A program made the position numbers and the translations under genes. From NCBI RefSeq assembly GCF_004363305.1, contig NZ_SNZA01000001.1, forward strand, positions 1,205,228 to 1,269,227: a stretch of 64,000 nt of DNA, read 5' to 3'. The notes below the pieces were generated by a model. It made no database searches and was not told the DNA's origin. It saw only the letters and a program-made list of their open reading frames with translations. Positions 1 to 8,723 of this stretch are shown piece by piece (within the stretch, counting starts at the first letter, position 1; every line of letters starts with the position of its first letter). This DNA comes from Marinomonas communis (GTDB taxonomy: Bacteria; Pseudomonadota; Gammaproteobacteria; Pseudomonadales; Marinomonadaceae).

Positions 1-1077
1 GAACTTGGTTTCCGTGATTACACCGCTGACGTAGACAACAAACTAAACATGGTACTGTTTACGTTGTCTCTAATGATCGGTACTGCGGGTCTACCACACG
101 TAATCATCCGTTTCTTCACTGTACCTAAAGTAGCTGACGCACGTTGGTCTGCTGGTTGGGCACTAGTGTTCATCGCCCTGCTTTACCTAACGGCTCCAGC
201 AGTAGCGTCTATGGCTCGCTTGAACCTAATGACCACTATCTACCCTGAAGGTCCAACAGAAAACTCTATCGCATACGATGAACGTCCTGATTGGATTCAA
301 ACTTGGGAGCAAACAGGTCTAATCAAATACGAAGACAAAAACGGTGACGGCCGTATCCAGTTCTACAACGACACGCCTGCGTTTGCTGAAGAAGCAACAG
401 CACGTGGTTGGGCGGGTAACGAGCTGACTGTTAACCGTGACATCCTAGTATTGGCAAACCCAGAGATCGCTAACCTACCTGGTTGGGTAATCGGTCTGAT
501 CGCAGCAGGTGGTCTAGCCGCAGCACTTTCCACTGCAGCTGGTCTACTATTGGCGATTTCATCTGCGGTAAGTCATGACTTGATCAAAGGTTCGATTAAC
601 CCAGACATTACTGAGAAGGGTGAGCTGTTAGCGGCTCGTGTATCCATGTTCTTCGCGATCATTATCGCCACTTACTTGGGTATGAACCCACCTGGCTTCG
701 CGGCTCAGGTAGTTGCATTAGCTTTCGGTATCGCTGCAGCATCTATCTTCCCAGCGCTAATGATGGGTATTTTCTCTAAACGCGTGAACAGTAAAGGGGC
801 TGTACTAGGTATGCTAGCAGGTCTATGTAGCACTCTAGTTTACATCTTCACTTACCTAGGTTGGTTCTTCATTCCTGGTACAAACACACTAGCGAACACA
901 CCTGACAACTGGTTGTTCGGTGTATCACCTCTATCATTTGGTGCGATCGGTGCTGTGATTAACTTCGCAGTAGCCTTCATCGTGTCAAACATGACAGAAG
1001 AAGTGCCACAGGATGTACAAGACCTTGTTGAAAGCGTACGTTACCCTAAAGGTGCGGGCGGCGCGGTCGACCATTAA
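1..1077 (+). CDS. Sodium:solute symporter (SSS/SLC5 family, VC_2705/ActP-like), 3' part
   Basis: The reading frame is open from base 1, so the gene starts upstream of the window; 358 residues are visible. They contain the second half of an SSS fold: several hydrophobic segments, a glycine/alanine-rich segment near residues 155-190 (AAGGLAAALSTAAGLLLAIS) followed by SHDLIKGSINPDI, which is typical of the ActP/VC_2705 branch. A polar extramembrane insertion lies near residues 75-140. The family imports small organic acids or amino acids with Na+; the substrate cannot be read from sequence. Members often have a small DUF4212 subunit upstream, which would lie outside the window. Family confident, substrate unknown. 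Confidence 0.9.
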   Translation, partial: ELGFRDYTADVDNKLNMVLFTLSLMIGTAGLPHVIIRFFTVPKVADARWSAGWALVFIALLYLTAPAVASMARLNLMTTIYPEGPTENSIAYDERPDWIQTWEQTGLIKYEDKNGDGRIQFYNDTPAFAEEATARGWAGNELTVNRDILVLANPEIANLPGWVIGLIAAGGLAAALSTAAGLLLAISSAVSHDLIKGSINPDITEKGELLAARVSMFFAIIIATYLGMNPPGFAAQVVALAFGIAAASIFPALMMGIFSKRVNSKGAVLGMLAGLCSTLVYIFTYLGWFFIPGTNTLANTPDNWLFGVSPLSFGAIGAVINFAVAFIVSNMTEEVPQDVQDLVESVRYPKGAGGAVDH

Positions 1078-1096
1078 TCGTTAGTTTGACTAACAC

Positions 1097-1119
1097 GGCT
1101 AGCTCCACTGGAGCTAGCC
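1097..1119. repeat. Perfect inverted repeat after the symporter gene
   Basis: GGCTAGCTCCA and TGGAGCTAGCC are perfect 11-base arms around a single base, 19 bases after the symporter stop codon. No T-run follows on either strand, so it is more likely an mRNA 3'-end-protecting or attenuating stem than a full intrinsic terminator. A smaller dyad (GTTAG/CTAAC) sits just before it at about 1080-1094. Confidence 0.6.
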
Positions 1120-1171
1120 ACTTGATTTGCACCACTGATTTCAAACAACAGAATAATAAAAAGGTGACTTT

Positions 1172-1699
1172 ATGCTTTGGGAATTAATCGCGACAATCTG
1201 TGCAGGCCTTGCAGGTGCGGGTATCGCCCTATTCATCCGCAAGCTGTCGTTAAAGAAAGCACCTAAATGGCTGGTCCCTACTTTTGCAGGCATCGGCATG
1301 CTAAGTTTTCAAATTCAAAGCGAATACACTTGGTACGAGCACCAAGCAAGCCTATTACCAGAAGGCGTAGTGGTAGTAAAAACCGTTGAAGAAGAAGCCC
1401 CATGGCGTCCATGGAGCATGGTTTACCCACAAACCACTCGCTTTATTGCGGCAGACATCAACAATGCCGCACAAAATGATCTAAATCACGATGTGTATTT
1501 AGTAGATCTCTATTTCTTTGAACGTCGCCTCTCGGCTAAGCGCGTTACTCAAGTTATCCATTGTGGCGCAGGTGCACGTACAAATTTCACCAATAAATTA
1601 GAAGTACCAACTGGAAACCAGGTAAATAATAGTGAATGGGTATCTCTTCCAAACAACGACCCATTACTGACCGCTGTTTGTGATGGACGTGCTTCTTGA
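1172..1699 (+). CDS. Conserved hypothetical protein with N-terminal membrane segments
   Basis: 175 residues. The start is supported by AAGGTGA five bases before the ATG. Residues 4-22 form one hydrophobic helix and residues 34-50 a possible second, after a KKAPK basic stretch; the rest is soluble and mixed. There are two cysteines near the C-terminus (about residues 131 and 170) that could face the periplasm. I recognise no catalytic motif. It follows the symporter by 94 bases on the same strand, with a hairpin between, and may be an accessory protein of that transporter, but that is inference from position only. Confidence 0.7.
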   Translation: MLWELIATICAGLAGAGIALFIRKLSLKKAPKWLVPTFAGIGMLSFQIQSEYTWYEHQASLLPEGVVVVKTVEEEAPWRPWSMVYPQTTRFIAADINNAAQNDLNHDVYLVDLYFFERRLSAKRVTQVIHCGAGARTNFTNKLEVPTGNQVNNSEWVSLPNNDPLLTAVCDGRAS

Positions 1700-1786
1700 A
1701 AGGCGCTCAGCAATAAGCGCTAATCACTCATTTGCACCTTTAACACTTTTTCCCGACAATACAGGGCTCTTACATTGGAGCCTTGT

Positions 1787-2437
1787 ATGCATTTCGACGC
1801 AACCCATCGTGATCATCTTTACAACATCATTTTCAACCGCCGCGATGTGCGCCGAGACTTCCTACCCACTCCGATTGATGATGACGTCATTCAGCGACTT
1901 TTGACCGCCGCCCACCATGCCCCAAGCGTTGGTTTTATGCAGCCATGGGATTTCATCATCATTAAAAACCCTGAAACTCGCGCCAAAATTAAAGACGGTT
2001 TTCTTGCCGCTAACGAAGCCTCTGCCAAGTTATTTGACGGCGAGCGTCAGACGCTTTATCGCTCACTTAAACTAGAAGGCATTGAAGAAGCTCCATTAGG
2101 TATTTGCATCACTTGTGACCGATCACGCACGGGAAACGTTGTCTTAGGTCGCACCATCAAACCGGAGATGGATCTATTCAGCGCGGTTTGCGCGGTACAA
2201 AACCTGTGGCTAGCAGCAAGGGCTGAAAACCTTGGTATGGGATGGGTAAGCATTTTAGAAGATCAAGTGCTATATGACACGCTGGGGATACCTGAAAGCT
2301 TAGACATCATTGGCTACTTCTGTATCGGCTATGTAGAAGCTTTTCAAACAACGCCTGACCTTGAGCGTTATGGATGGCAAGACCGACGCCCCCTAAATGA
2401 AGCTATTCACTATGAGAAGTGGAACACCGATAGTTGA
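1787..2437 (+). CDS. bluB: 5,6-dimethylbenzimidazole synthase BluB
   Basis: 216 residues of the nitroreductase-like BluB family, which uses FMNH2 and O2 to cleave FMN itself into 5,6-dimethylbenzimidazole, the lower ligand of cobalamin. Visible family features: the N-terminal NRRDVRRDFLP segment that binds FMN phosphate, the AAHHAPSVGFMQPWDFI motif, and GMGWVSIL in the second half. The ATG at 1787 is chosen because GGAG lies six bases upstream; an in-frame TTG at 1775 would put that Shine-Dalgarno inside the gene. The matching CobT, CobS, CobC and CobO genes lie at 11.3-15 kb, so the host makes or repairs B12 with DMB. No cobalamin riboswitch was seen upstream. Confidence 0.93.
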   Translation: MHFDATHRDHLYNIIFNRRDVRRDFLPTPIDDDVIQRLLTAAHHAPSVGFMQPWDFIIIKNPETRAKIKDGFLAANEASAKLFDGERQTLYRSLKLEGIEEAPLGICITCDRSRTGNVVLGRTIKPEMDLFSAVCAVQNLWLAARAENLGMGWVSILEDQVLYDTLGIPESLDIIGYFCIGYVEAFQTTPDLERYGWQDRRPLNEAIHYEKWNTDS

Positions 2438-2470
2438 ATTTTTCTAATCTATCAGGAGAGTTTTTATCGT

Positions 2471-2499
2471 TTGAGACAATGCAAGCGTTCTTCTATCAT
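2471..2499 (+). promoter_or_regulatory. Sigma-70 promoter of the 66-aa gene
   Basis: TTGAGA at 2471-2476 and TATCAT at 2494-2499 are separated by exactly 17 bases, each matching the consensus at 5 of 6 positions. Transcription would start near 2506, about 30 bases before the ATG. It supports the small ORF as a real, independently transcribed gene. Confidence 0.6.
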
Positions 2500-2534
2500 A
2501 CTTTAGTGTAAGAACTCACTTTTAGGAGAACGAT

Positions 2535-2735
2535 ATGAAAACTAAATCTCTTGTAGAAATGCTTGAAGCAGTAGACACAACTTACTTAACTGAACACGAG
2601 AAAGCAGCGGCAATTGCTCGTGCTGAAGCGTCTGAATACACTGTCGCACTAATTTCCTCAGCATTTGCTTGGGTTAAAAAAACATTGGTAAGCAAACGTA
2701 TTTCTTTCAATTCAGCTAAGCACTCTCACGCTTAA
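2535..2735 (+). CDS. Small hypothetical protein (66 aa)
   Basis: I do not recognise a family. The start is well supported: TTAGGAGAACGAT precedes the ATG, and a good sigma-70 promoter lies at 2471-2499. The first 35 residues are acidic and helical (KSLVEMLEAVDTTYLTEHEK, then AAAIARAEA), followed by a short hydrophobic stretch (VALISSAFAWV) and a basic, serine/histidine-rich tail. This acidic-then-basic pattern resembles small DUF1127-type proteins only in general character. It stands alone between bluB and the oppositely oriented slyD. Confidence 0.6.
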   Translation: MKTKSLVEMLEAVDTTYLTEHEKAAAIARAEASEYTVALISSAFAWVKKTLVSKRISFNSAKHSHA

Positions 2736-2844
2736 TCACGCTGTTTTAGGTTATAGGGCGCAAAAATTAATATAAAAATGCGCTTTCCTAAGCCTCCCTC
2801 CACACCCTGTCTTTTCTCTTCTTATATTTAAAAACACTAAGCAC

Positions 2845-2870
2845 AAAAAAGGCCACCTTTCGGCAGCCCT
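2845..2870 (-). terminator. Intrinsic terminator of slyD
   Basis: On the minus strand GGCTGCC-GAAA-GGTGGCC forms a 7-bp stem (two G-U pairs) with a GAAA tetraloop and runs into TTTTTT, 20 bases after the slyD stop codon. Confidence 0.8.
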
Positions 2871-2889
2871 TTCTCAATCAATTTCTTGA

Positions 2890-3372
2890 TTAGTGGTGGT
2901 GACCACCTTCACCGTGAACATGTCCATGCTCAACTTCTTCTTCAGTTGCTGCACGAACTTCAACGATTTCAACTTCAAAGCTAAGTGGCTTTCCTGCTAA
3001 TGGATGGTTACCATCTAAGACAACACCGTCTTCTTCAACACCTACAACAACTACTGGCTGTTGGCCGTTAGGCGTTTGCGCCATGAATTGCATACCAACT
3101 TCGATGCTATCAACGCCTTGGAAGTTTTCACGTGGTACTTTTTGAATCAATTCTTGATGAATTGGACCGTAACCTTCTTCAGGTGTGACTTCTACTTTCA
3201 ATGCATCGCCCGCAGCTTTACCCTGAATCGCGTTATCTAAACCTTCGATGATGTTTTGAGCACCACTTAAGAAAACTAAAGGCTCTTGACCTGCTGAAGA
3301 GTCAAGAACTTGGCCTCCTTCGTCGGTTAGTGTGTAGTGCATGCTCACCACTGTGTTCGGTGCGATTTGCAT
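2890..3372 (-). CDS. slyD: FKBP-type peptidyl-prolyl isomerase SlyD
   Basis: 160 residues, the size of SlyD without the long cysteine-rich tail of E. coli. The N-terminal half has the FKBP strand pattern (VSMHYTLTDEGGQVLDSS, GLDNAI, EEGYGP), interrupted by the insert-in-flap chaperone domain (about residues 70-125: QKVPRENF ... NHPLAGKPLSFEV). The C-terminus is histidine-rich (HGHVHGEGGHHH) and should bind Ni2+ or other metals. It acts as a cytoplasmic prolyl isomerase/chaperone and metallochaperone. The ATG has TAGGAG seven bases upstream, and a terminator follows. Confidence 0.95.
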   Translation of the reverse strand: MQIAPNTVVSMHYTLTDEGGQVLDSSAGQEPLVFLSGAQNIIEGLDNAIQGKAAGDALKVEVTPEEGYGPIHQELIQKVPRENFQGVDSIEVGMQFMAQTPNGQQPVVVVGVEEDGVVLDGNHPLAGKPLSFEVEIVEVRAATEEEVEHGHVHGEGGHHH

Positions 3373-3545
3373 TGTAATCTCCTAATTATATATTGGCTGG
3401 GAACGAGTGCCGAAGAACTGCAATAACTTATTGCCAAACACTGCCACATCACGAACCCTAATGTGTATTCAAGAATAATGGTAACGAAGCCATCTTTGCT
3501 TTACTACCGTATCAGGCATTTTCTTCAAAAATACAGCGGATTTTA

Positions 3546-3905
3546 TTAGATTTTAGGCAAGAACTGACGAATATCTAATGTATGGCTTTTTCCTAACCAG
3601 CACGCCCCCTGCGTGTGATCCCAAAGTTCATCTCCGCTCAATGGATGTAGGAGAACATCTAAGCCGCCACGATTTTGAATCAGCCAAGGCATGATGTCTC
3701 CCAAAATAGCGGATGAAAATGAAATTTGCACACTCCACATAGGATGAGGACCAACTTTCTTTTCGTGGAAACGCCCCACACGCACATGAAACCTTTCAGC
3801 GGCTTCATGGGCAACCTGCTGCGCTTCTGATAAGCCATCATGATCTGAATAGTACAAATGTGCGTGGTAGGCTTTAAACTCTTGCGATGGCATAAGCGAT
3901 CTCAT
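3546..3905 (-). CDS. DOPA 4,5-dioxygenase family protein
   Basis: About 119 residues, typical length for the family of extradiol dioxygenases first known from fungi and plants (betalain synthesis) and widespread in bacteria with unknown substrates. The hallmarks are visible in order: YHAHLYY near residue 12, the block VGRFHEKKVGPHPMWSVQ, the segment IMPWLIQNRGGLDVLLHPL, and the DHTQGACWLG block. The conserved histidines in these blocks are presumed metal or acid-base ligands. Two starts are possible (ATG at 3905 or 3893) with no clear ribosome site for either. It is divergent from the hybrid kinase, with two operator-like palindromes between them. Confidence 0.85.
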   Translation of the reverse strand: MRSLMPSQEFKAYHAHLYYSDHDGLSEAQQVAHEAAERFHVRVGRFHEKKVGPHPMWSVQISFSSAILGDIMPWLIQNRGGLDVLLHPLSGDELWDHTQGACWLGKSHTLDIRQFLPKI

Positions 3906-3938
3906 ATTGAATGGTTTCGATCAATCATAGCATTTCTA

Positions 3939-3991
3939 ATCACTGTAATAGAGTGATCGACCTTTAACTGTCTGTTTCATATAGTGAAACA
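3939..3991. promoter_or_regulatory. Two operator-like palindromes in a divergent promoter region
   Basis: ATCACT-gtaatag-AGTGAT (3939-3957) and TGTTTCA-tatag-TGAAACA (3973-3991) are both perfect dyads with arms of 6 and 7 bases. They lie 15 bases apart in the 175-base gap between the divergent dioxygenase and kinase genes, the expected place for a dimeric repressor or activator. The regulator is not identifiable. Confidence 0.45.
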
Positions 3992-4080
3992 AAGCACTCA
4001 AGACTATGGTCTAAAGGCATTCAGCATAAGCTGTGCTACATTAAGCACATCTCGTAGCTAGTAATGGAACATGTCACGCG

Positions 4081-7000
4081 ATGACAGCATTTTGGGTAAT
4101 TCTCGCAATACTCTACATCTTAGGGCTTTTCTGGATTGCAAATTGGGGCGATAAGGACAGTCCAATTGCTAAACGGCTCACCCGACACCCTCTTGTCTAT
4201 AGTTTGTCCCTGGCCATTTATTGTACCGCTTGGACTTTTTACGGAGCCATTGGTGAAGCCACTCGGTCAGGTTGGAGCTATTTGCCCATTTTGCTAGGAC
4301 CTGTTCTGCTGTATCTATTTGGATTTGGCATTCTACGAAAGATGATCTTTGTAAGCCGCAGACAAAACATCACCTCGGTCGCAGACTTTATCTCTTCGCG
4401 CTATGGCAAAAGACCGCTCACTGCCCCAGTTGTCATCCTGATCTGCATGCTCGCAGTAATCCCTTATATTGCACTTCAACTTAAAGCCATAGGCTCAAAT
4501 TTTGCGTTATTTGTAAACCAAGATGAAAGCTCAGCTAGCCTAGTGGTCTTTGTGGCAACCGTATTGATCGGGGTCTTTGCGATGTTGTTTGGTACACGCA
4601 AGGTCGAAGTAACTGAATACCGCTCAGGTATGATGCTAGCGATTGGCAGTGAGTCACTATTTAAATTAGTAGCCATCATTGCCGTGGGACTGGTTGCGAT
4701 TTTTGCGGTTCCTCATGACTCTTTTGAAGGCTTTATCGAAGGCGCTGATTTGAGCGAATGGCGCAGCGATACCTTTTTCTCATTTCCATTTATTATGCAA
4801 ACATTGATGGCCGCCGCCGCGGTCATTTGTTTACCTCGCCAATTCCATGTCACGGTGGTCGATCATCAGAATGACAAGCAGTCACGCACAGCACGATGGG
4901 TATTCCCTTTATACTTGCTCATTTTTGCTGCGCTTATTCCCCCTATTGCCATTGTTGGACAGAGCCTCTTTAGCAGTGACGTAAATGGTGATACCTATGT
5001 CATTCAATTGGCTCTAGAATCGCAAAACCTCCCGTTACAAATCCTCATGTTTCTTGGTGGTATGTCTGCGACAACTGCCATGGTCATTGTCGCGACCTTT
5101 GCGCTCAGTATCATGATCAGTAACGATGTGATTCTGCCGCTGATGTTGGCTCGGAGCAAAACCCAAAATAGAGCCTTACCTATTTATAATCGTCGGATTT
5201 TGCTGGTGCGACGAATCGCCATGATAGGTATTTTGTCTTTATCCTTTGTCTATTACCAAGAAATGGCAAACAGTGAATCCCTTGCTAGCACAGGCTTACT
5301 TGCCTTCTCATTAGTATTCCAGCTAGTTCCAGCTGTCATTGGCGGTTTATATTGGAAACGCGGTCATGCCTACGGTGTCTACGCGGGTCTGACGCTTGGC
5401 TTTATCTGCTGGTTCTTATGGATGCTGCTACCCTTCACTGCTGGCGGTGAAATGTCATTAGGCACCTATTCGTCACGCAGTGAGCTCATTAGTTATGGTG
5501 CCTTAATCAGCCTAATTGCCAATATTATTGGTTATGTTTTTGGCTCTCTGTTGGCAAGCGAACGTCTAGTCGACCGTATCCAAGCCACAGCCTTTGTCAC
5601 ACCCACTTCGGAAGTTGAAAGCCGCTTTTTTAAGCCAAAAAGTAAAGCTATTAATGGCGACTTATTCGTACTCTTGGAAACTTTTTTAGGGGAACAAAAA
5701 TGCGCTGAAGTGATTCATCATTTCGAACAAAATTACAACGAGGACTTGCCTTCAAACCAGCGCCCGTCTCGACTATTTATTGAATATTGCGAACGCGTAC
5801 TTGGGGGAGTGCTAGGTGGTTCTTCTGCTCGAACGATCATCAACTCATTATTGGTTGATAAGCAAATCAAAGTAGAAGAGATGGTGACCTACTTAGATGA
5901 AGCCACTCAAGCTATTCAGTTCAACCAAAACTTATTGTTCATCTCGCTAGATAATCTAGACCATGGCATCAGTGTCGTCGACAAAGAGCTACGAATGGTG
6001 GCTTGGAACAAAACCTATATGTCCCTCTACCCGTATCCAGAAGGCATGTTAAAAATAGGTCTACCAGTCGAAGAGTTAATCCGTTTCAATGCCGTCAATG
6101 GCGAATGTGGTGTGGGTGACGTTGAAGAGCTAGTAAATAAGCGACTAGAGCATCTACGTAAAGGTACAGGACATCGTTTCCTCCGCAGAAGAGCCAATGG
6201 CCGAGTTATTGAAATGGTGGGCAACCCCCTCCCCAATGGCGGCTTTGTTACCAGTTTTACCGATGTCACAGAGCACATTGAAAGTCAGCAAGCCCTAAAA
6301 GATGCCAACATAGATCTGGAAAAACGTGTAGTTGCCAGAACACAAGAAGTACAGGGCATTAACCAAGAATTGAGACAAGAAATTGACCGACGCGCTCAGG
6401 CAGAACAAGAGTTAATGAGCGCTAAGGCCGAAGCTGAGCATGCGAATGCCTCCAAAACAGAGTTTCTCGCTCTGGCAAGCCACGATATTTTGCAGCCGTT
6501 GAACGCTGCAAAACTTTACCTTGGCGCACTTCAAGACAGCGCAATCCCAGATGATTCCATAACCACCTTGAGCAAGTTAAGCGACTCGCTTGAGTCCACC
6601 GAAACCTTGATCTCAACGTTATTAGAAATTGCAAGACTGGATCAAGGTGCGATCAAACCGACTCTTGTTGACACTGACATCCAGCCGATTATTGATCCAA
6701 TTATCACAGAATTTGCCGTAATAGCAGAAAGTAAAAACCTGCGCCTGTCGACTCACATACGACCTTGCCGAGTACACAGTGATCCAATTTACCTAAGACG
6801 CATCATTCAGAACTTTGTCTCGAATGCAGTCAAATATACTGAGACGGGACGGGTCTTAATTTCTGTTAGACCAAGCCATCAACATGTCTCTATTCAAGTA
6901 TGGGATACAGGGGTTGGCATCCCCAAAAGCGAACAGAAAAAAGTATTTGATGATTTTTATCGCTGGGAAAACAACCGTGAGCCAGGAATGGGCTTGGGTT

Positions 7001-7554
7001 TGGGATTAGTAAGACGTATGCAGAAATTGCTTGGTGTTACCACCCAAGTACGCTCAGTTCCCCATAGAGGCAGCTGCTTTACGATATTGGTCCCCAATGC
7101 GAAGCAACCAGCACTACCTCAGCAAGCCCCTGAAGTAGTCCCTATTACTAAGATCAACAAAGCACTAGCAATGTGCCATATATGGTGCGTCGACGATGAT
7201 CCTAATAATCTGGAAGCCATGAGCACCTTATTGGACAAATGGCATTGTACTTACCGTACTTTTAATCGTTACGAAGATGCTCTCAATGCTACAGAAGAAT
7301 CACTCCCTGAGTTATTACTCATGGACTACCAACTTAATGACCAGCATGATGGAATAGATCTAATCACACGCCTGAGGGCGCGCTTTAATCAGAATATCCC
7401 TGCCGTATTGATTACAGCGGTGCGTACAGATGAATTGGCAGAACTGTGCAAACAGCAGCACATATCCTATATGCCAAAACCAGCAAAGCCCGCAAAATTA
7501 CGGGCTTTGGTTCAACACATTATCACACAACGGGATGTTATAAAGGATGAGTAG
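4081..7554 (+). CDS. Hybrid sensor histidine kinase with SLC5-like membrane domain, PAS and receiver
   Basis: 1157 residues. Residues 1 to about 490 form an SLC5/SSS-like multi-helix transporter domain, as in CbrA. About 520-610 looks like the STAC linker; 625-735 is a PAS domain (NLDHGISVVDKELRMVAWN); a coiled coil follows. The HisKA box has His801 in ALASHDILQPLNA. The HATPase shows the N box (NFVSNAVKY), G1 (DTGVGIP) and G2 (GMGLGLGLV). The receiver has acidic residues D1038-D1040, phospho-acceptor D1082 (LLLMDYQL) and the late PKPAK lysine. It belongs to the NahK/ErcS'-like hybrid group. The domain may sense a solute during transport, but the ligand is unknown. The 3' end overlaps the convergent TetR gene by 17 bases. 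Confidence 0.9.
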   Translation: MTAFWVILAILYILGLFWIANWGDKDSPIAKRLTRHPLVYSLSLAIYCTAWTFYGAIGEATRSGWSYLPILLGPVLLYLFGFGILRKMIFVSRRQNITSVADFISSRYGKRPLTAPVVILICMLAVIPYIALQLKAIGSNFALFVNQDESSASLVVFVATVLIGVFAMLFGTRKVEVTEYRSGMMLAIGSESLFKLVAIIAVGLVAIFAVPHDSFEGFIEGADLSEWRSDTFFSFPFIMQTLMAAAAVICLPRQFHVTVVDHQNDKQSRTARWVFPLYLLIFAALIPPIAIVGQSLFSSDVNGDTYVIQLALESQNLPLQILMFLGGMSATTAMVIVATFALSIMISNDVILPLMLARSKTQNRALPIYNRRILLVRRIAMIGILSLSFVYYQEMANSESLASTGLLAFSLVFQLVPAVIGGLYWKRGHAYGVYAGLTLGFICWFLWMLLPFTAGGEMSLGTYSSRSELISYGALISLIANIIGYVFGSLLASERLVDRIQATAFVTPTSEVESRFFKPKSKAINGDLFVLLETFLGEQKCAEVIHHFEQNYNEDLPSNQRPSRLFIEYCERVLGGVLGGSSARTIINSLLVDKQIKVEEMVTYLDEATQAIQFNQNLLFISLDNLDHGISVVDKELRMVAWNKTYMSLYPYPEGMLKIGLPVEELIRFNAVNGECGVGDVEELVNKRLEHLRKGTGHRFLRRRANGRVIEMVGNPLPNGGFVTSFTDVTEHIESQQALKDANIDLEKRVVARTQEVQGINQELRQEIDRRAQAEQELMSAKAEAEHANASKTEFLALASHDILQPLNAAKLYLGALQDSAIPDDSITTLSKLSDSLESTETLISTLLEIARLDQGAIKPTLVDTDIQPIIDPIITEFAVIAESKNLRLSTHIRPCRVHSDPIYLRRIIQNFVSNAVKYTETGRVLISVRPSHQHVSIQVWDTGVGIPKSEQKKVFDDFYRWENNREPGMGLGLGLVRRMQKLLGVTTQVRSVPHRGSCFTILVPNAKQPALPQQAPEVVPITKINKALAMCHIWCVDDDPNNLEAMSTLLDKWHCTYRTFNRYEDALNATEESLPELLLMDYQLNDQHDGIDLITRLRARFNQNIPAVLITAVRTDELAELCKQQHISYMPKPAKPAKLRALVQHIITQRDVIKDE

Positions 7555-8176
7555 AAACAGGTGGAGTTAACCCACAACCACGAAGGATGATCTCGCTTAA
7601 GGTATCACCAACGCGAACTAAATCTGCTTCGTCAAGCTGTTCTTTTCCTGTTAAAGCAAGAATCTGCGCTTCAAAATCCGCGTAATGCTGGGTCGTCGAC
7701 CAGATCATAAAGATAAGGGCAACTGGATCGACTTTGCGCATCTTGCCAGTCTCAATCCATTGCTCAATCACCCCCACACGAGAGCGCAACCATGGACGTA
7801 AGTCCTCTTTTAAGTAATCACCAATGTAGTGAGCACCTTGAATCACTTCTTGAGCAAAGATGCGCGACGATCGACCACTTTCAAAACTTTGACGTAATTT
7901 GATTCGAATAAAGCGATCAAGCACAATGGCTGGGTCATCCATGGCCGTGGCCTTATCAAATAGATCATTCCAACTGTCAGCAATGTTGTTCAAAACTTGC
8001 TTGTAAAGATTCGCTTTGGAATGAAAATAGTAAACGATATTTGGCTTTGGCAAACCCGCTCGTTCAGCTATATGCTGGAGGCTCGCACCACCAAAGCCTT
8101 TCAATCCAAATTCAATTTCAGCCGCTTCTAAAATACGCGAGAAGACCTCTTCTCGGTTGGCTTGACGCTTACTCAT
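7538..8176 (-). CDS. TetR-family regulator, RutR-like
   Basis: 212 residues. The N-terminal TetR helix-turn-helix is clear (FGGASLQHIAERAGLPKPN, then IVYYFHSKANLYKQVL). The C-terminal half carries the RutR/YcdC signature LIFMIWSTTQHYADFEAQ, matching E. coli RutR nearly position for position, where uracil or thymine is the ligand. Ligand identity here is not assured: no rut or pyrimidine genes are visible nearby. It is the last gene of a close leftward set (rsuA, DUF2750, HugZ-like, this gene) and overlaps the end of the hybrid kinase gene. AAGGA lies about 15 bases before the ATG. Confidence 0.85.
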   Translation of the reverse strand: MSKRQANREEVFSRILEAAEIEFGLKGFGGASLQHIAERAGLPKPNIVYYFHSKANLYKQVLNNIADSWNDLFDKATAMDDPAIVLDRFIRIKLRQSFESGRSSRIFAQEVIQGAHYIGDYLKEDLRPWLRSRVGVIEQWIETGKMRKVDPVALIFMIWSTTQHYADFEAQILALTGKEQLDEADLVRVGDTLSEIILRGCGLTPPVSTHPL

Positions 8177-8197
8177 GAGTCGTTTTATTCCTTCGAT

Positions 8198-8698
8198 TTA
8201 TCCACGTAAATGATCTAATTGATCTGATACTAATGTGTTGGGAGCTAACTCGTATGCTCGACCAAAACCTTTGACGAAACGCCCTTTTACTGGACTTAGC
8301 TGAAACATCAGAAAATCCCCCAGCGACAGCAACTGAGACGCGACTTCACCGTGTCGTTTGACTAACAAGCCACCCACAGACGACCAAATAGCAGACTCTC
8401 TCTGAATCATGCTAACTGATACTTCGTATTGTAACCGTTTTCGAGCATAGACAGTATCGCTGCTCGCTTCGTCTTCAATGATCAATACTGAGGCATTTAG
8501 AGCCTGCTCTAACGCTTCAGTATGCTGCGCTAAACGACTGACTAATATGTAAAACTCGTTGTCTAGCACGACATAGGGAGCATATGACGCAATAGGAGCA
8601 CCCTGAGCATCCACAACAGCGAGCATTAAGCTGCCCTGCTGATCAAGGAAGGCTTGAATTTCAATCGCCAGCTCACTGGCCAAACGTTGGTTTTTCAC
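8198..8698 (-). CDS. HugZ/HutZ-like pyridoxamine 5'-phosphate oxidase-fold protein
   Basis: 166 residues with the split-barrel flavin-binding fold of the HugZ/HutZ heme-utilisation family: SLMLAVVDAQGAPIASYAPYV near residues 23-43, a second strand pair (FYILVSRLAQHTEAL), and the C-terminal GRFVKGFGRAYEL motif close to the FVxGFGxAY seen in HutZ. Start is GTG with AAGGAGG four bases upstream. Family members store or degrade heme, but the short form could bind another cofactor, and no heme uptake genes are adjacent. It sits 25 bases after DUF2750 and 21 bases before the TetR gene, so probably in one transcript with both. Confidence 0.8.
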   Translation of the reverse strand: MKNQRLASELAIEIQAFLDQQGSLMLAVVDAQGAPIASYAPYVVLDNEFYILVSRLAQHTEALEQALNASVLIIEDEASSDTVYARKRLQYEVSVSMIQRESAIWSSVGGLLVKRHGEVASQLLSLGDFLMFQLSPVKGRFVKGFGRAYELAPNTLVSDQLDHLRG

Positions 8699-8723
8699 GG
8701 TGCCTCCTTGTCGTCTTTAAAAC

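Noticed and set aside
1700-1786. Possible cobalamin riboswitch before bluB
   Set aside because: Only 87 bases are available and no B12-box-like sequence is present; none was seen before cobT either.
1680-1904. 74-codon frame overlapping the hypothetical gene and bluB
   Set aside because: Out of frame with bluB, no ribosome site, and no family resemblance.
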